A DNA stretch of 63,958 bases from Lentzea terrae. GTDB taxonomy: Bacteria; Actinomycetota; Actinomycetes; Mycobacteriales; Pseudonocardiaceae. The position numbers and the translations under genes were made by a program. Below are positions 12,513 through 21,692 of this stretch, in pieces. The DNA lies in contig NZ_QFWW01000011.1 of the NCBI RefSeq assembly GCF_003265345.1, positions 1-63,958 of the forward strand. Direction: 5' to 3'. The notes below the pieces were generated by a model. The model was not told the origin of the DNA. It was given only the letters and a program-made list of their open reading frames with translations, and ran no database searches. Position 1 is the stretch's first letter; each line of letters begins with the position of its first letter.

Positions 12513-15347
12513 ATGAGAAACCGACTCACCGCGGCGCTCTCCGCCACGCTCCTGACCGTGGCCACCGCCGTGGCCGTCTCGGCCGTCACCGCACCGCCCG
12601 CCGCCGCGCACGTGGTCAACCCCGCCGACTTCCAACAGGTCGAACTGGCCAAGGGCGTCGCCGAGATGGGCGAGCCGATGTCGATGGCGGTGCTGCCGGA
12701 CCGCTCGGTGCTGCACACGTCCCGCAACGGCACGCTGCGCCGCACCACGGCGGCCGGCGCCACGAGCGTGATCGCCAACATCCCCGTCTACACCCACGAC
12801 GAGGAGGGTCTGCAGGGCGTCGCTGCGGATCCCGGCTTCGCGACCAACCGGCACATCTATCTCTACTACTCGCCGCCGTTGTCGACACCTGCCGGTGACG
12901 CGCCGTCCAGCGGGACGAACTTCTCCCAGTGGAACGGCGTGAACCGCCTGTCCCGGTTCACCCTCAACGCCGACTTCACGCTCAACACGGCGAGCCAGGT
13001 GACCGTGCTGGACGTGCCGACGAGCCGGGGGATCTGCTGCCACGTCGGCGGTGACATCGACTTCGACGCGGCGGGCAACCTGTACCTGTCCACCGGCGAC
13101 GACACCAACCCGTTCGACTCCGGCGGCTACACGCCGATCGACGAGCGCTCGGGACGCAACCCCGCGTATGACGCGCAACGCAGCGCGGGCAACACCAACG
13201 ACCTGCGCGGCAAGGTGTTGCGGATCAAGGTGAACGCCGACGGGGCCTACACGATCCCGGCGGGCAACCTGTTCCCGCCCGGCACGGCCAGGACGCGGCC
13301 GGAGATCTACGCGATGGGCCTGCGCAACCCGTTCCGGTTCAACGTGGACCCGGCCACCGGCACGATCTACCTCGGTGACTACGGACCGGACGCCGGCTCG
13401 ACCACCTCCAGCCGCGGACCGGCCGGGCAGGTGGAGTTCAACCGGATCACCTCGGCGGGGAACTACGGCTGGCCGTACTGCACGGGCACGAACACCACCG
13501 ATGAGAACTATGTGGACTACACGTTCCCGTCCGGGCCGTCGGGCAGCCGGTTCAACTGCGCCGCGCCGGTCAACAACTCGCCGAACAACACCGGCCTGAC
13601 GAATCTGCCCGCCGCGCGCCCGGCGTGGATCAAGTACGACAACTGCTCCTTCGCCGCGTTCGGCTGCGGGTCGGAGTCCCCGATGAGCGCGCCCGTGTAC
13701 CGCTACGACGCGGCCAACCCGTCGACGGTCAAGTTCCCCGCCTCGCTGGACGGGCACGTGTTCGCCACCGAGTTCGGCCGGCGCTGGATCAAGACCATCG
13801 ACGTCAACCCCGACGGCTCCGCCGGGCAGGTCGGTGACTTCCCCTGGCGCGGCACCCAGGTCATGGACGCGAGCTTCGGTCCGGACGGCGCTCTCTACGT
13901 GCTGGACTACGGCACCGGATGGGGCAGCGGCGACGCGAGTTCCGCGCTCTACCGCATCGAGCACATCGGTCCGGCCGGCAACCGCGCGCCGGTGGCACGC
14001 GCGATTGCCAACCCCCTGTCCGGCATCGCGCCGCTGACCGCCGACTTCTCGTCGGCCGGGTCGTCCGACCCGGAGAACGGCGCGCTGACCTACTCGTGGA
14101 ACTTCGGCGACGGCAGCACGTCCACGGCGGCCAACCCGAGCCACACCTTCACCGTCAACGGCCAGTACACCGTCACGCTCACGGTGAAGGACCCGGCCGG
14201 GCTCACCGGCAGCACCAACGTGATCATCACCGTCGGCAACACCGCACCCGTGGTCACGTTGAACACCCCGGTCAACGGAAGCCTGTTCAGCTTCGGCGAC
14301 AGCATCCCTTACACGATCACGGTCTCCGACGTGGAGGACGGGACGATCGACTGCAGCAAGGTGACGTTGTCCTACCTCCTCGGCCACGACAGTCACTCCC
14401 ACAAGATCACCTCGCGCAACGGCTGTTCGGGCACCATGGAGATCCCGGTGGACGGTGAGCACGACACGGCGGCGAACATCTACGCCGTCTTCGACGCCGA
14501 GTACACCGACAAGGGCGCGAATGGCGTGCCGCCCGCGACCACCCACGCCCAGAACGTGCTCCAGCCCCGGCACCGGCAGGCCGAGCACTACACGACGCAG
14601 TCGGGCACCGGCCTGTTCGACAAGACGCCGGCCGAGGGCGGCCGCACCGTCGGCGACATCCACAACGGCGACTGGATCGCGTTCGACAACTACAACCTCA
14701 CCGGCGCCAACCGGTTCACCGCGCGCGTGTCCTCCGCGGGAGCGGGCGGCACGATCACGGTGCGCAGCGGTTCCCAGACCGGTCCGGCACTGGCCACGCT
14801 GACCGTGCCGGTGACCGGCGGGTGGGACACGTTCCGGGAGGTCTCCACCGCGCTGACGAACGTGCCCACGACCACCGGCAGGCTGTACCTGACGTTCGCG
14901 GGCAGCGGCACCGGTTACCTGTTCGACGTGGACGCCTTCACGTTCGACACGTCCACCGGCGGCGGACGCACCGGGCCGATCACCGGGGCGGCGTCCGGCA
15001 AGTGCGCCGACGTCACCGGTGGCAACAGCGCGGACGGCACGCGGATCCAGCTGTACACCTGCAACGGCGGCGCGAGCCAGCAGTGGACGGTCAACGGGAC
15101 CACGTTGCGGGCGCTGGGCAAGTGCATGGACGTCGCGAACGGTGGCACCACCGACGGCGGCGCCGTGCAGCTGGGGACCTGCAACGGTGCCACGAGCCAG
15201 AACTGGAGCGCCGGTGCCAACGGATCCGTGGTCAACACGAAGTCCGGCAAGTGCCTCGACGCCAACGGAGCCGGCACCGCCAACGGCACGGCGCTGATCA
15301 TCTGGACCTGCCACGGCGGCACCAACCAGCGCTGGACGCTGCCATGA
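12513..15347 (+). CDS. Secreted GSDH-like beta-propeller with PKD, CBM6-like and CBM13 domains
   Basis: This 944-residue secreted protein starts at ATG 12513. A signal peptide (about 1-33) leads to a glucose/sorbosone dehydrogenase-like propeller (about 35-485; GLQGVAADPGF, STGDDTNPF, RPEIYAMGLRNPFRF). Then come a PKD domain (YSWNFGDGSTST), an Ig-like segment (DVEDGTIDCSKV), a CBM6-like jelly roll (about 695-815) and a CBM13 trefoil (about 820-944). GSDH relatives oxidise sugars using PQQ, so it may oxidise a sugar outside the cell; cofactor use is not proven. It is the first gene of a three-gene secreted operon under the CebR-type site. The same module order is fused behind ThuA in the gene at 21693. 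Confidence 0.88.
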   Translation: MRNRLTAALSATLLTVATAVAVSAVTAPPAAAHVVNPADFQQVELAKGVAEMGEPMSMAVLPDRSVLHTSRNGTLRRTTAAGATSVIANIPVYTHDEEGLQGVAADPGFATNRHIYLYYSPPLSTPAGDAPSSGTNFSQWNGVNRLSRFTLNADFTLNTASQVTVLDVPTSRGICCHVGGDIDFDAAGNLYLSTGDDTNPFDSGGYTPIDERSGRNPAYDAQRSAGNTNDLRGKVLRIKVNADGAYTIPAGNLFPPGTARTRPEIYAMGLRNPFRFNVDPATGTIYLGDYGPDAGSTTSSRGPAGQVEFNRITSAGNYGWPYCTGTNTTDENYVDYTFPSGPSGSRFNCAAPVNNSPNNTGLTNLPAARPAWIKYDNCSFAAFGCGSESPMSAPVYRYDAANPSTVKFPASLDGHVFATEFGRRWIKTIDVNPDGSAGQVGDFPWRGTQVMDASFGPDGALYVLDYGTGWGSGDASSALYRIEHIGPAGNRAPVARAIANPLSGIAPLTADFSSAGSSDPENGALTYSWNFGDGSTSTAANPSHTFTVNGQYTVTLTVKDPAGLTGSTNVIITVGNTAPVVTLNTPVNGSLFSFGDSIPYTITVSDVEDGTIDCSKVTLSYLLGHDSHSHKITSRNGCSGTMEIPVDGEHDTAANIYAVFDAEYTDKGANGVPPATTHAQNVLQPRHRQAEHYTTQSGTGLFDKTPAEGGRTVGDIHNGDWIAFDNYNLTGANRFTARVSSAGAGGTITVRSGSQTGPALATLTVPVTGGWDTFREVSTALTNVPTTTGRLYLTFAGSGTGYLFDVDAFTFDTSTGGGRTGPITGAASGKCADVTGGNSADGTRIQLYTCNGGASQQWTVNGTTLRALGKCMDVANGGTTDGGAVQLGTCNGATSQNWSAGANGSVVNTKSGKCLDANGAGTANGTALIIWTCHGGTNQRWTLP

Positions 15348-15384
15348 CGACTCCGCCGCGTGCTTCGACACCAAGGAGGATCAG

Positions 15385-17088
15385 ATGACCTACCAGGCTT
15401 GGCGACGGGCGCTCGGCGTCGCCGCCGCGGCACTCGTCGTGGGCGGGGTCGCTTCCGCACCACCAGCGGCGGCCGCGGACACACCCTACGACGTGCTGGT
15501 GTTCTCCAAGACCGCGGGTTTCCGGCACGACTCGATCCCCAGCGGCATCCAGCTGATCCGCGATCTGGGCGGCGCCAACAACTTCACGGTTTCCGCCACC
15601 GAGGACGCGGCGCAGTTCACGACCGCCAACCTCGCGCAGTACGAGGCCGTGGTGTTCCTCAACACCACGGGGGACGTGCTGAACGCCACCCAGCAGAGCG
15701 CCTTCGAGTCCTACGTCCGCGGCGGTGGCGGTTACGTGGGTGTGCACTCGGCGGCCGACACCGAGTACGACTGGCCGTTCTACGGCGAGCTGGTGGGTGC
15801 GTACTTCGCGTCGCACCCGGCCATCCAGCAGGCGACGATCCGGACCGAGAACCGTGCGCACGCCGCCACCGCGCACCTCTCTCCGGCCTGGGTGCGCACC
15901 GACGAGTGGTACAACTACCGCACCAACCCGCGCAGCGGCGCCCGCATCCTGTCCACTTTGGACGAATCGACCTACTCCGGCGGGTCGATGGGCGCCGACC
16001 ACCCGATCACGTGGTGCAAGCCCATGGCGAGTGGACGCTCCTTCTACACCGGCACCGGGCACACGAGGGAGAGCTACGCCGATCCGGCTTTCCGCACGAT
16101 GATCCTCGGCGGCATCCGGTACGCGGCGAACAGGACGAAGGCCGACTGCCGTCCCGAGACCGGCTACACCACCCTCTACAACGGGTCGACGACCGGGTGG
16201 ACGCAGGCAGGCCCCGGTGGTTTCACCAACAGCGACGCCACGCTCACCTCGTCCGGCGGCATGGGCATGCTGTGGTACAGCGCCAAGGAGTTCCGGTCTT
16301 ACTCCCTCAAGCTCGACTGGCGGATGCCGGGGGACGACAACTCCGGTGTGGTGCTCGGTTTCCCGGCGGGCAGCACCCCGGACTCGGCTCTCGCCAACGG
16401 GTACGAGGTCCAGATCGACGCGACGGACACCGCGGACAAGACCACAGGGGCGATCTACGGGGTCAAGGCCCCCGACACCGCCGCCAGGGACGGCGCGCTG
16501 AACCCGCCCGGCGAGTGGAACACCTACGAGCTGCTCGTCGAGGGCGAACGCCTCCAGGTTTTCCTGAACGGCGTGAAGATCAACGACTTCACCAACACCG
16601 ACCCGGCGAGGTCGCTCACCTCGGGGCACATCGCGCTGCAGAACCACGGGTCCGGTGACGACGTGTCGTTCCGCAACGTCCGGATCAAGGAGCTCGGCGG
16701 GCCCCTCCCGCGCACCGGGCGGATCACCGGCGGCTCCGGCAAGTGCGTCGACGTCGCCGGCGGCAGCAGCGCGGACGGCACGAAGATCCAGCTGTGGACC
16801 TGCAACACCAACGCGAGTCAGCAGTGGACGGTCAGCGGGAACACGTTGCGCGCCCTCAACAAGTGCATGGGCGTCGCCGGCGGCAGCACCGCCAACGGCG
16901 CGCTGGTGCAGCTGATGACGTGCAACGGCAGCGGCTCGCAGAACTGGACGGCCGGAGCGAACGGCTCACTGATCAACCAGCAGGCGAACAGGTGCCTGGA
17001 CGCCAACGGCGGCAGTTCGGCGGATGGCACCCAGCTCATCCTCTGGACCTGCCACGGCGGCACGAACCAGCGCTGGACCTTGCCATGA
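15385..17088 (+). CDS. Secreted ThuA-like domain - DUF1080 (3-keto-disaccharide hydrolase-like) - CBM13
   Basis: This 567-residue secreted protein starts at ATG after AAGGAGG, 37 bases after the propeller gene. After a signal peptide (about 1-31) it has a ThuA-like domain (about 35-245; KTAGFRHDS, GGGGYVGVHSAAD, MGADHPITWC), a DUF1080 jelly-roll domain (about 250-435; LYNGSTTGW, NSGVVLGF, GEWNTYELLVEG) and a CBM13 trefoil. ThuA is known from trehalose/3-keto-disaccharide use, and DUF1080 members include 3-keto-glycoside hydrolases. A secreted protein joining both next to a sugar-oxidising propeller suggests extracellular oxidise-then-cleave chemistry. Domain calls are firm; the pathway is inferred. 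Confidence 0.88.
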   Translation: MTYQAWRRALGVAAAALVVGGVASAPPAAAADTPYDVLVFSKTAGFRHDSIPSGIQLIRDLGGANNFTVSATEDAAQFTTANLAQYEAVVFLNTTGDVLNATQQSAFESYVRGGGGYVGVHSAADTEYDWPFYGELVGAYFASHPAIQQATIRTENRAHAATAHLSPAWVRTDEWYNYRTNPRSGARILSTLDESTYSGGSMGADHPITWCKPMASGRSFYTGTGHTRESYADPAFRTMILGGIRYAANRTKADCRPETGYTTLYNGSTTGWTQAGPGGFTNSDATLTSSGGMGMLWYSAKEFRSYSLKLDWRMPGDDNSGVVLGFPAGSTPDSALANGYEVQIDATDTADKTTGAIYGVKAPDTAARDGALNPPGEWNTYELLVEGERLQVFLNGVKINDFTNTDPARSLTSGHIALQNHGSGDDVSFRNVRIKELGGPLPRTGRITGGSGKCVDVAGGSSADGTKIQLWTCNTNASQQWTVSGNTLRALNKCMGVAGGSTANGALVQLMTCNGSGSQNWTAGANGSLINQQANRCLDANGGSSADGTQLILWTCHGGTNQRWTLP

Positions 17089-17128
17089 GCGGCTGGTCCC
17101 AGCGACAAACCCTTCCAGGAGGTGCGGA

Positions 17129-18622
17129 ATGAGACTCTCGGCAGTCTCTCCGGCGGCGCGGACCCGGATCGCCTTGGCGGTGACCGTGTTGGCCGCGGCG
17201 ACGTTGACGTGGTCCACACCGGCACCTGCGGCGGCGGCGACCACAGGACCGTGTGACATCTACGCCAGCGGCGGCACGCCCTGCATCGCAGCGCACAGCA
17301 CGACGCGGGCGCTTTACGGTTCGTACAACGGAAATCTCTACCAAGTCAGGCGTGCGTCGGACAACACCAGCAAGGACATCGGACTGCTCGCCGCGGGCGG
17401 CAACGCCAACGCGGCGACGCAGGACACGTTCTGCGCCGGCACCTCATGTGTCATCACGGTGGTCTACGACCAGTCCGGCCGCGGGAACGACCTGTGGTAC
17501 CAGGGATCGAGCGTGGTCCCCGGCTCGCCGCAGAGCCGGCCCGCGAACGCGACCTCCGAGTCGCTGGTGATGGGCGCTGACAAGAGCAAGGCGTACTCGC
17601 TCTACATCAACCCCGGCAACAGCTACTGGCGTGACGGCAGCCGGACCGGCGTCCCGACCGGCGCCGCTCCGGAAGGCATGTACATGGTGACCAGCGGTAC
17701 GCACGTCAACGGCGGCTGCTGCTTCGACTACGGCAACAGCGAGACGACCCGCAAAGCCGACGCGGCCGGAGCGATGGACGCGATCAACTTCAGCACGCAG
17801 TGCTGGTTCGGCGGGTGCGTCGGCCGCGGTCCGTGGGTCCAGGCGGATCTCGAATGGGGCCTGTTCCCCGGCGGAAGCCAGCAGTGGAACCCGAATCAGC
17901 GGGCCTTCACGGACAAGTTCGTCACGGCGATCCTGAAGAACAACGGGACCACGCGGTTCGCGCTCAAGGGCGCCAACGCCCAGGCGGGCGATCTGACCAC
18001 GTTGTACGACGGGTCGCTGCCGAACGGCTACAGCCCGATGAAGAAACAGGGCGCCATCATCCTGGGCAGTGGTGGTGACTGCTGCAAGCCAGACGGTGGT
18101 GCCAACCTCAGCGCGGGCACCTTCTACGAGGGAGCGATGGTCGCGGGCTATCCGTCCGACGCGACCGAGAACGCCGTGCAGGCCAACATCATCGCTGCCG
18201 GGTACGGCGGTGGCGGCGGCAATCAGCCCGTGCCCGGCGGCGCTGTGCGTGCGGTGGGCGCGGGCAAGTGCCTGGAGACACCGAACGGCACCGCGGGCAC
18301 GCAGACCCGGATCTGGGACTGCTCGGGCAGCGCGGGCCAGAAGTGGGCCCGGTCGGCGTCGGGTCAGCTCACCGTGTTCGACGGCACCACCCAGCGGTGT
18401 CTCGACGCGTACGGCCAAGGGACCACCGCGGGCACCAGGGTGGCGATCTGGACCTGCAACGGTCAGACCAACCAGCAGTGGAACGTCAACGCCAACGGCA
18501 CGATCACCGGCGTGCAGTCCGGTCTGTGTCTGGACGTGTCCGGCGCATCCACGGCCAACGGCGCGCTCGTCCAGCTGTGGACGTGCAACGGCCAGTCCAA
18601 CCAGCAGTGGAGCTTGACCTGA
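17129..18622 (+). CDS. Secreted GH54-type alpha-L-arabinofuranosidase with CBM13
   Basis: This 497-residue secreted enzyme starts at ATG after CCAGGAGG. A signal peptide (about 1-36) precedes a catalytic domain beginning GPCDIYASGGTPCIAAHS, the hallmark of fungal and actinobacterial arabinofuranosidase B (GH54), with many paired Cys residues (for example GGCCFDYGN and GGDCCKPDG). A Gly-rich linker joins it to a CBM13 trefoil (about 372-497), whereas fungal GH54 enzymes carry CBM42. It releases arabinose from arabinoxylan or arabinan. It ends the operon that starts at 12513, followed by a long terminator. Confidence 0.9.
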   Translation: MRLSAVSPAARTRIALAVTVLAAATLTWSTPAPAAAATTGPCDIYASGGTPCIAAHSTTRALYGSYNGNLYQVRRASDNTSKDIGLLAAGGNANAATQDTFCAGTSCVITVVYDQSGRGNDLWYQGSSVVPGSPQSRPANATSESLVMGADKSKAYSLYINPGNSYWRDGSRTGVPTGAAPEGMYMVTSGTHVNGGCCFDYGNSETTRKADAAGAMDAINFSTQCWFGGCVGRGPWVQADLEWGLFPGGSQQWNPNQRAFTDKFVTAILKNNGTTRFALKGANAQAGDLTTLYDGSLPNGYSPMKKQGAIILGSGGDCCKPDGGANLSAGTFYEGAMVAGYPSDATENAVQANIIAAGYGGGGGNQPVPGGAVRAVGAGKCLETPNGTAGTQTRIWDCSGSAGQKWARSASGQLTVFDGTTQRCLDAYGQGTTAGTRVAIWTCNGQTNQQWNVNANGTITGVQSGLCLDVSGASTANGALVQLWTCNGQSNQQWSLT

Positions 18623-18627
18623 TCAGC

Positions 18628-18675
18628 GGTCGTGCGTGCTGTCCTCCGCTCCGGCGGCGGACAGCACGCACGACC
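18628..18675. terminator. Long perfect hairpin terminator
   Basis: A 17-bp perfect stem (18628-18644 with 18659-18675) starts 5 bases after the arabinofuranosidase stop and should end the secreted-enzyme operon. Confidence 0.8.
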
Positions 18676-18704
18676 ATTCCCATCACTGACAGAGGAGTCG
18701 AGTG

Positions 18705-19412
18705 ATGCGCATGTCAGAGCCGACGATGCACGACACCCGCCCGGCCGCGTGCTGGACGGACGGCTTCCGCACCGCCAACGGCGAATGCGGTGCGGTGCTG
18801 TACGGCGAGCCCGCGATGGAGAAGGTGGTCTTCGAGGCCGGCCGGTCCTGCCACCCGGCGTACGAGTTCCGGATCTCCAGTCCCGGCATGGCCGCCGTCG
18901 GCGGCTACGGCCGGATCACCGACTCCCGCACCGGCGAGGTCACCTCGACCTGGACCGACGGGCACGGCACCTGGGCCCGCCGGGCCTTCGCGTCCAGAGC
19001 CGATCAGGTGATCGCACACGAGCTGCTGCCGGCACCTGGCCGGACGGTCGACACCACGCTGAGCGTCGACACCGCGCTCGACGGGCTGCTCGGCAGCACG
19101 CGCTTCACGACGAGAGCCACCGTCAGCAACGGCTCGGGCTACCTCACCTTGCGAGGCGTCGGCCTGTCGGGTCGCGGTGCCTTCGGCTACGAGGGCATCA
19201 CCAGGGTGGTGGCCTTCGGCGGCAGCATCCTCGCCAGCGGGACCACCCTCGTCGTCATCGGGGCGGCCAGGCTGCTCCTGCTCACCAAACTCGACCGGTA
19301 CGAGTCGTCCTCGACCGGCTGGTTCTTCCCCGCGCTGCGCACGGCACTCGCCGGGCTCGACAGCGACTACGCCAGCCTGTTCGCGCGGCACACGGCCGCC
19401 ACACCCGCTTGA
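18705..19412 (+). pseudogene. Truncated GH95-like glycosidase (N-terminal part only)
   Basis: The 235-residue reading starts at ATG after AGAGGAG. WTDGFRTANGECGAVLYGEP matches the N-terminal block of GH95-type alpha-L-fucosidases/galactosidases. The reading stops at FARHTAATPA, where the family continues into its (alpha/alpha)6 catalytic domain, so about 500 residues are missing. There also seems to be an internal deletion near residue 50. The start context is intact, so a short protein may still be made, but it cannot be a functional glycosidase. Confidence 0.7.
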
Positions 19413-19503
19413 CCCGGCCACCGGCATCGAGAGTTCGGGCGACGATCACACGCAAGCGTGACGATGTGCCCGATCCTTTCGTTGCCAGTGTGACAATTAT
19501 CCG

Positions 19504-20718
19504 ATGGAGAGCACCCAGGGCATCGAGTCCGGTTCGCCAGCCGCAGTGCTGCGCATGCTGATGGACGGCAGGCCGCGCACGCGAGCGGAGGTCGTGGCCG
19601 CGACCGGCCTCTCCCGCTCCACCGTGCGGGCGAGGCTCGACCTGCTCGTGGCCGCCGGTCTGGTGACCGGCGGCGGTACCGGGGAGTCCACCGGCGGACG
19701 CCCGGCGAGCCGGTTCGTGTTCAACCCCGGCGCGCGCCTCGTGCTGGTGGCCGAAGTGGGCGCCACCCATGCCACGGTCGCCGTGGCCGACCTCGGGTGC
19801 CGGTTGATCGCGGTCGAACAGGTCGGCCTCGATGTCGCGGACGGACCGGAGGTGATCCTCCAGCTCCTGGTCACGACCTGGCGCGAGCTGCTGCGCGACG
19901 TGGACCTCCCGGAGACCGGGCCGGAGATCGCTGGAGTGGGCATCGGGCTCCCCGGGCCGGTCGAGCATTCCACCGGCCGCCCGAACAACCCGCCGATCAT
20001 GCCGGGCTGGGACGGGTTCGACGTGCCGGCGGCGATCACGGCGGAGTTCGGCGCACCGGTGCTGGTCGACAACGAGGTCAACCTGATGGCTCTGGGCGAG
20101 CACACAGCCTCGCACCCGGATGTGCGGCACATGATCGTGGTGAAGGCGGCGACCGGCATTGGCGCCGGGCTGATCAGCAACGGCCTGCTGCACCGCGGCG
20201 CGGCGGGTGCGGCGGGGGACCTGGGGCACATCCGGGTGCCCGACGGTGAGGAGGCGCTGTGCCGCTGCGGCAACACCGGGTGCCTTGAGGCGGTCGCCGG
20301 TGGTCCGGCGCTGGCGGCGAAGCTGAGAGAGCTGGGGCTCCCCGCTTCGTCGACGGCCGACGTGGTGCACCTGGTCCGGTCCGGCAACCTCGAGGCCGGC
20401 CGGGTCGTGCGGCAGGCGGGGAGGGACATCGGCGAGGTGCTCGCGGGGTGCGTGAGCATGTTCAACCCGTCGCTGGTGGTCATCGGCGGACTGGTGGCGG
20501 AGGCGGGGGAGATGCTGCTGGCGGGCGTGCGCGAGTCGATCTACCGGCGCTCGCTGCCACTGGCCACGGAGGACCTGAGGATCGTCGCGTCGAGGGCGGG
20601 TGCGACCGCCGGTGTGCTGGGCGCCGCGGCGATGGTCGTGCAGCACGTGCTGTCGCCGGAGGTGCTGGACGCGCGGCTCGGCGCGGTCGTCTCCGCGATC
20701 TCCGCCGGAGAGGCCTGA
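19504..20718 (+). CDS. ROK-family transcriptional regulator (copy A)
   Basis: This 404-residue cytosolic regulator has an N-terminal winged HTH (about 15-65; RTRAEVVAATGLSRSTVRAR) and a ROK sugar-kinase-like domain with GIGLPGPVEHSTGRP and the zinc motif CRCGNTGCLEA. ROK repressors release DNA on binding a sugar. No Shine-Dalgarno sequence is seen before ATG 19504, so the mRNA may be leaderless. It lies directly upstream of the isomerase operon and its operator (20725), and is strongly similar to copy B at 26984. It probably controls the isomerase and ABC/Ebo operons; the inducer is unknown. Confidence 0.92.
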   Translation: MESTQGIESGSPAAVLRMLMDGRPRTRAEVVAATGLSRSTVRARLDLLVAAGLVTGGGTGESTGGRPASRFVFNPGARLVLVAEVGATHATVAVADLGCRLIAVEQVGLDVADGPEVILQLLVTTWRELLRDVDLPETGPEIAGVGIGLPGPVEHSTGRPNNPPIMPGWDGFDVPAAITAEFGAPVLVDNEVNLMALGEHTASHPDVRHMIVVKAATGIGAGLISNGLLHRGAAGAAGDLGHIRVPDGEEALCRCGNTGCLEAVAGGPALAAKLRELGLPASSTADVVHLVRSGNLEAGRVVRQAGRDIGEVLAGCVSMFNPSLVVIGGLVAEAGEMLLAGVRESIYRRSLPLATEDLRIVASRAGATAGVLGAAAMVVQHVLSPEVLDARLGAVVSAISAGEA

Positions 20719-20724
20719 GCCACT

Positions 20725-20742
20725 TTGGCAGAAGATAGCCAT
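20725..20742. promoter_or_regulatory. Candidate ROK operator (site 3) with tandem half-match
   Basis: TTGGCA-GAAGAT-AGCCAT shares the left arm and most of the right arm with the perfect site at 28219. A second weaker copy, TTGGTC-CAAATC-TGCCGG, begins 21 bases later at 20746, i.e. two helical turns away. Both lie upstream of the -35 box at 20773. Confidence 0.6.
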
Positions 20743-20772
20743 AAGTTGGTCCAAATCTGCCGGACTTTTGCA

Positions 20773-20801
20773 TTGACCTTGCCATATCGTCGGGCTTACG
20801 T
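20773..20801 (+). promoter_or_regulatory. Leaderless-type promoter of isomerase operon
   Basis: TTGACC and TTACGT are separated by 17 bases. The -10 box ends 8 bases before the ATG at 20810, so transcription should begin at or next to the start codon. The segment around the -10 box and start closely matches that of the ABC operon at 28267-28282. Confidence 0.7.
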
Positions 20802-20809
20802 TCACCTGC

Positions 20810-21661
20810 ATGTGGGACATCGGCGTCAACACATGGGTTTGGACGTCACCGCTCACCGATGAGGGATTGGCCGCGCTCGCGCCGAAGGTTCGCGAGTGGG
20901 GGTTCGACGTCATCGAACTGCCGGTGGAGCAGCCGGGTGACTGGGACCCGCGCCGCGCCGCCGACCTGCTGGCCGAGCTGAACCTCGGGGCCACCGTCTG
21001 TCTCGTCATGCCGTCGGGCCGTGAGCTGGTCGCGGCAGACACGGTCGCGGAGACCCAGGACTACCTGCGGCGGGTCGTGGACGTCGCGGCGATCGTCGGC
21101 AGTCCGGTCGCGGCGGGCCCCGCGTACAGCTCGGTCGGCCGCACGTGGCGCATCGACGACCGGCCGCGGGTGTACCGCGAGTTGCGCGCGAACCTCCGCC
21201 CCGTGGTCGAGTACGCAGCGCAGCACGGTGTCCGCATCGCCGTGGAGCCGCTGAACCGGTACGAGACGAGCCTGCTGAACACCGTGGACCAGGCGCTGGA
21301 GGCGCTGGACGGGCTGCCGGCCGAGGGGTGCGGCCTGGCGCTCGACACCTACCACCTCAACATCGAGGAAGCGGCGCCGGTGAAGGCGGTTCTCGCCGCC
21401 GGCGCGCGCATCGCACACGTTCAGGTGTGCGCCAACGACCGCGGTACGCCGGGTCGCGATCACCAGGACTGGCCCGCGTTGCTGGGCGCCTTGGGCGATG
21501 CCGGCTACCGCGGTCCGTTGTGCATCGAGTCGTTCACGCCGGACAACGCCGCCATCGCGACCGCCGCCTCGATCTGGCGGCCGCTGGCCGACTCACCGGA
21601 CGCTCTCGCCGTCGAAGGCCTGGCCTTCCTGCGCGCTGCCGCCGCCGCTCTCACCCGTTAG
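20810..21661 (+). CDS. Sugar phosphate isomerase/epimerase-like TIM barrel
   Basis: This 283-residue cytosolic protein belongs to the xylose-isomerase-like TIM-barrel superfamily, near the D-psicose/D-tagatose 3-epimerases. Metal-site blocks are visible: VIELPVEQPGDW, RIAVEPLNRYETSLLN (Glu), LALDTYHLNIEE (Asp and His), HVQVCANDRGTPG and YRGPLCIESF (Glu). Length is typical. It has no ribosome-binding site because its promoter places the transcription start at the ATG. It heads an operon with the ThuA-GSDH protein. ThuB-like partners of ThuA belong to other folds, so it may epimerise, or cleave, a 3-keto sugar; substrate is unknown. Confidence 0.88.
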   Translation: MWDIGVNTWVWTSPLTDEGLAALAPKVREWGFDVIELPVEQPGDWDPRRAADLLAELNLGATVCLVMPSGRELVAADTVAETQDYLRRVVDVAAIVGSPVAAGPAYSSVGRTWRIDDRPRVYRELRANLRPVVEYAAQHGVRIAVEPLNRYETSLLNTVDQALEALDGLPAEGCGLALDTYHLNIEEAAPVKAVLAAGARIAHVQVCANDRGTPGRDHQDWPALLGALGDAGYRGPLCIESFTPDNAAIATAASIWRPLADSPDALAVEGLAFLRAAAAALTR

Positions 21662-21692
21662 CCGACCGCGTCACCACCCCGGAGGAGTGGCA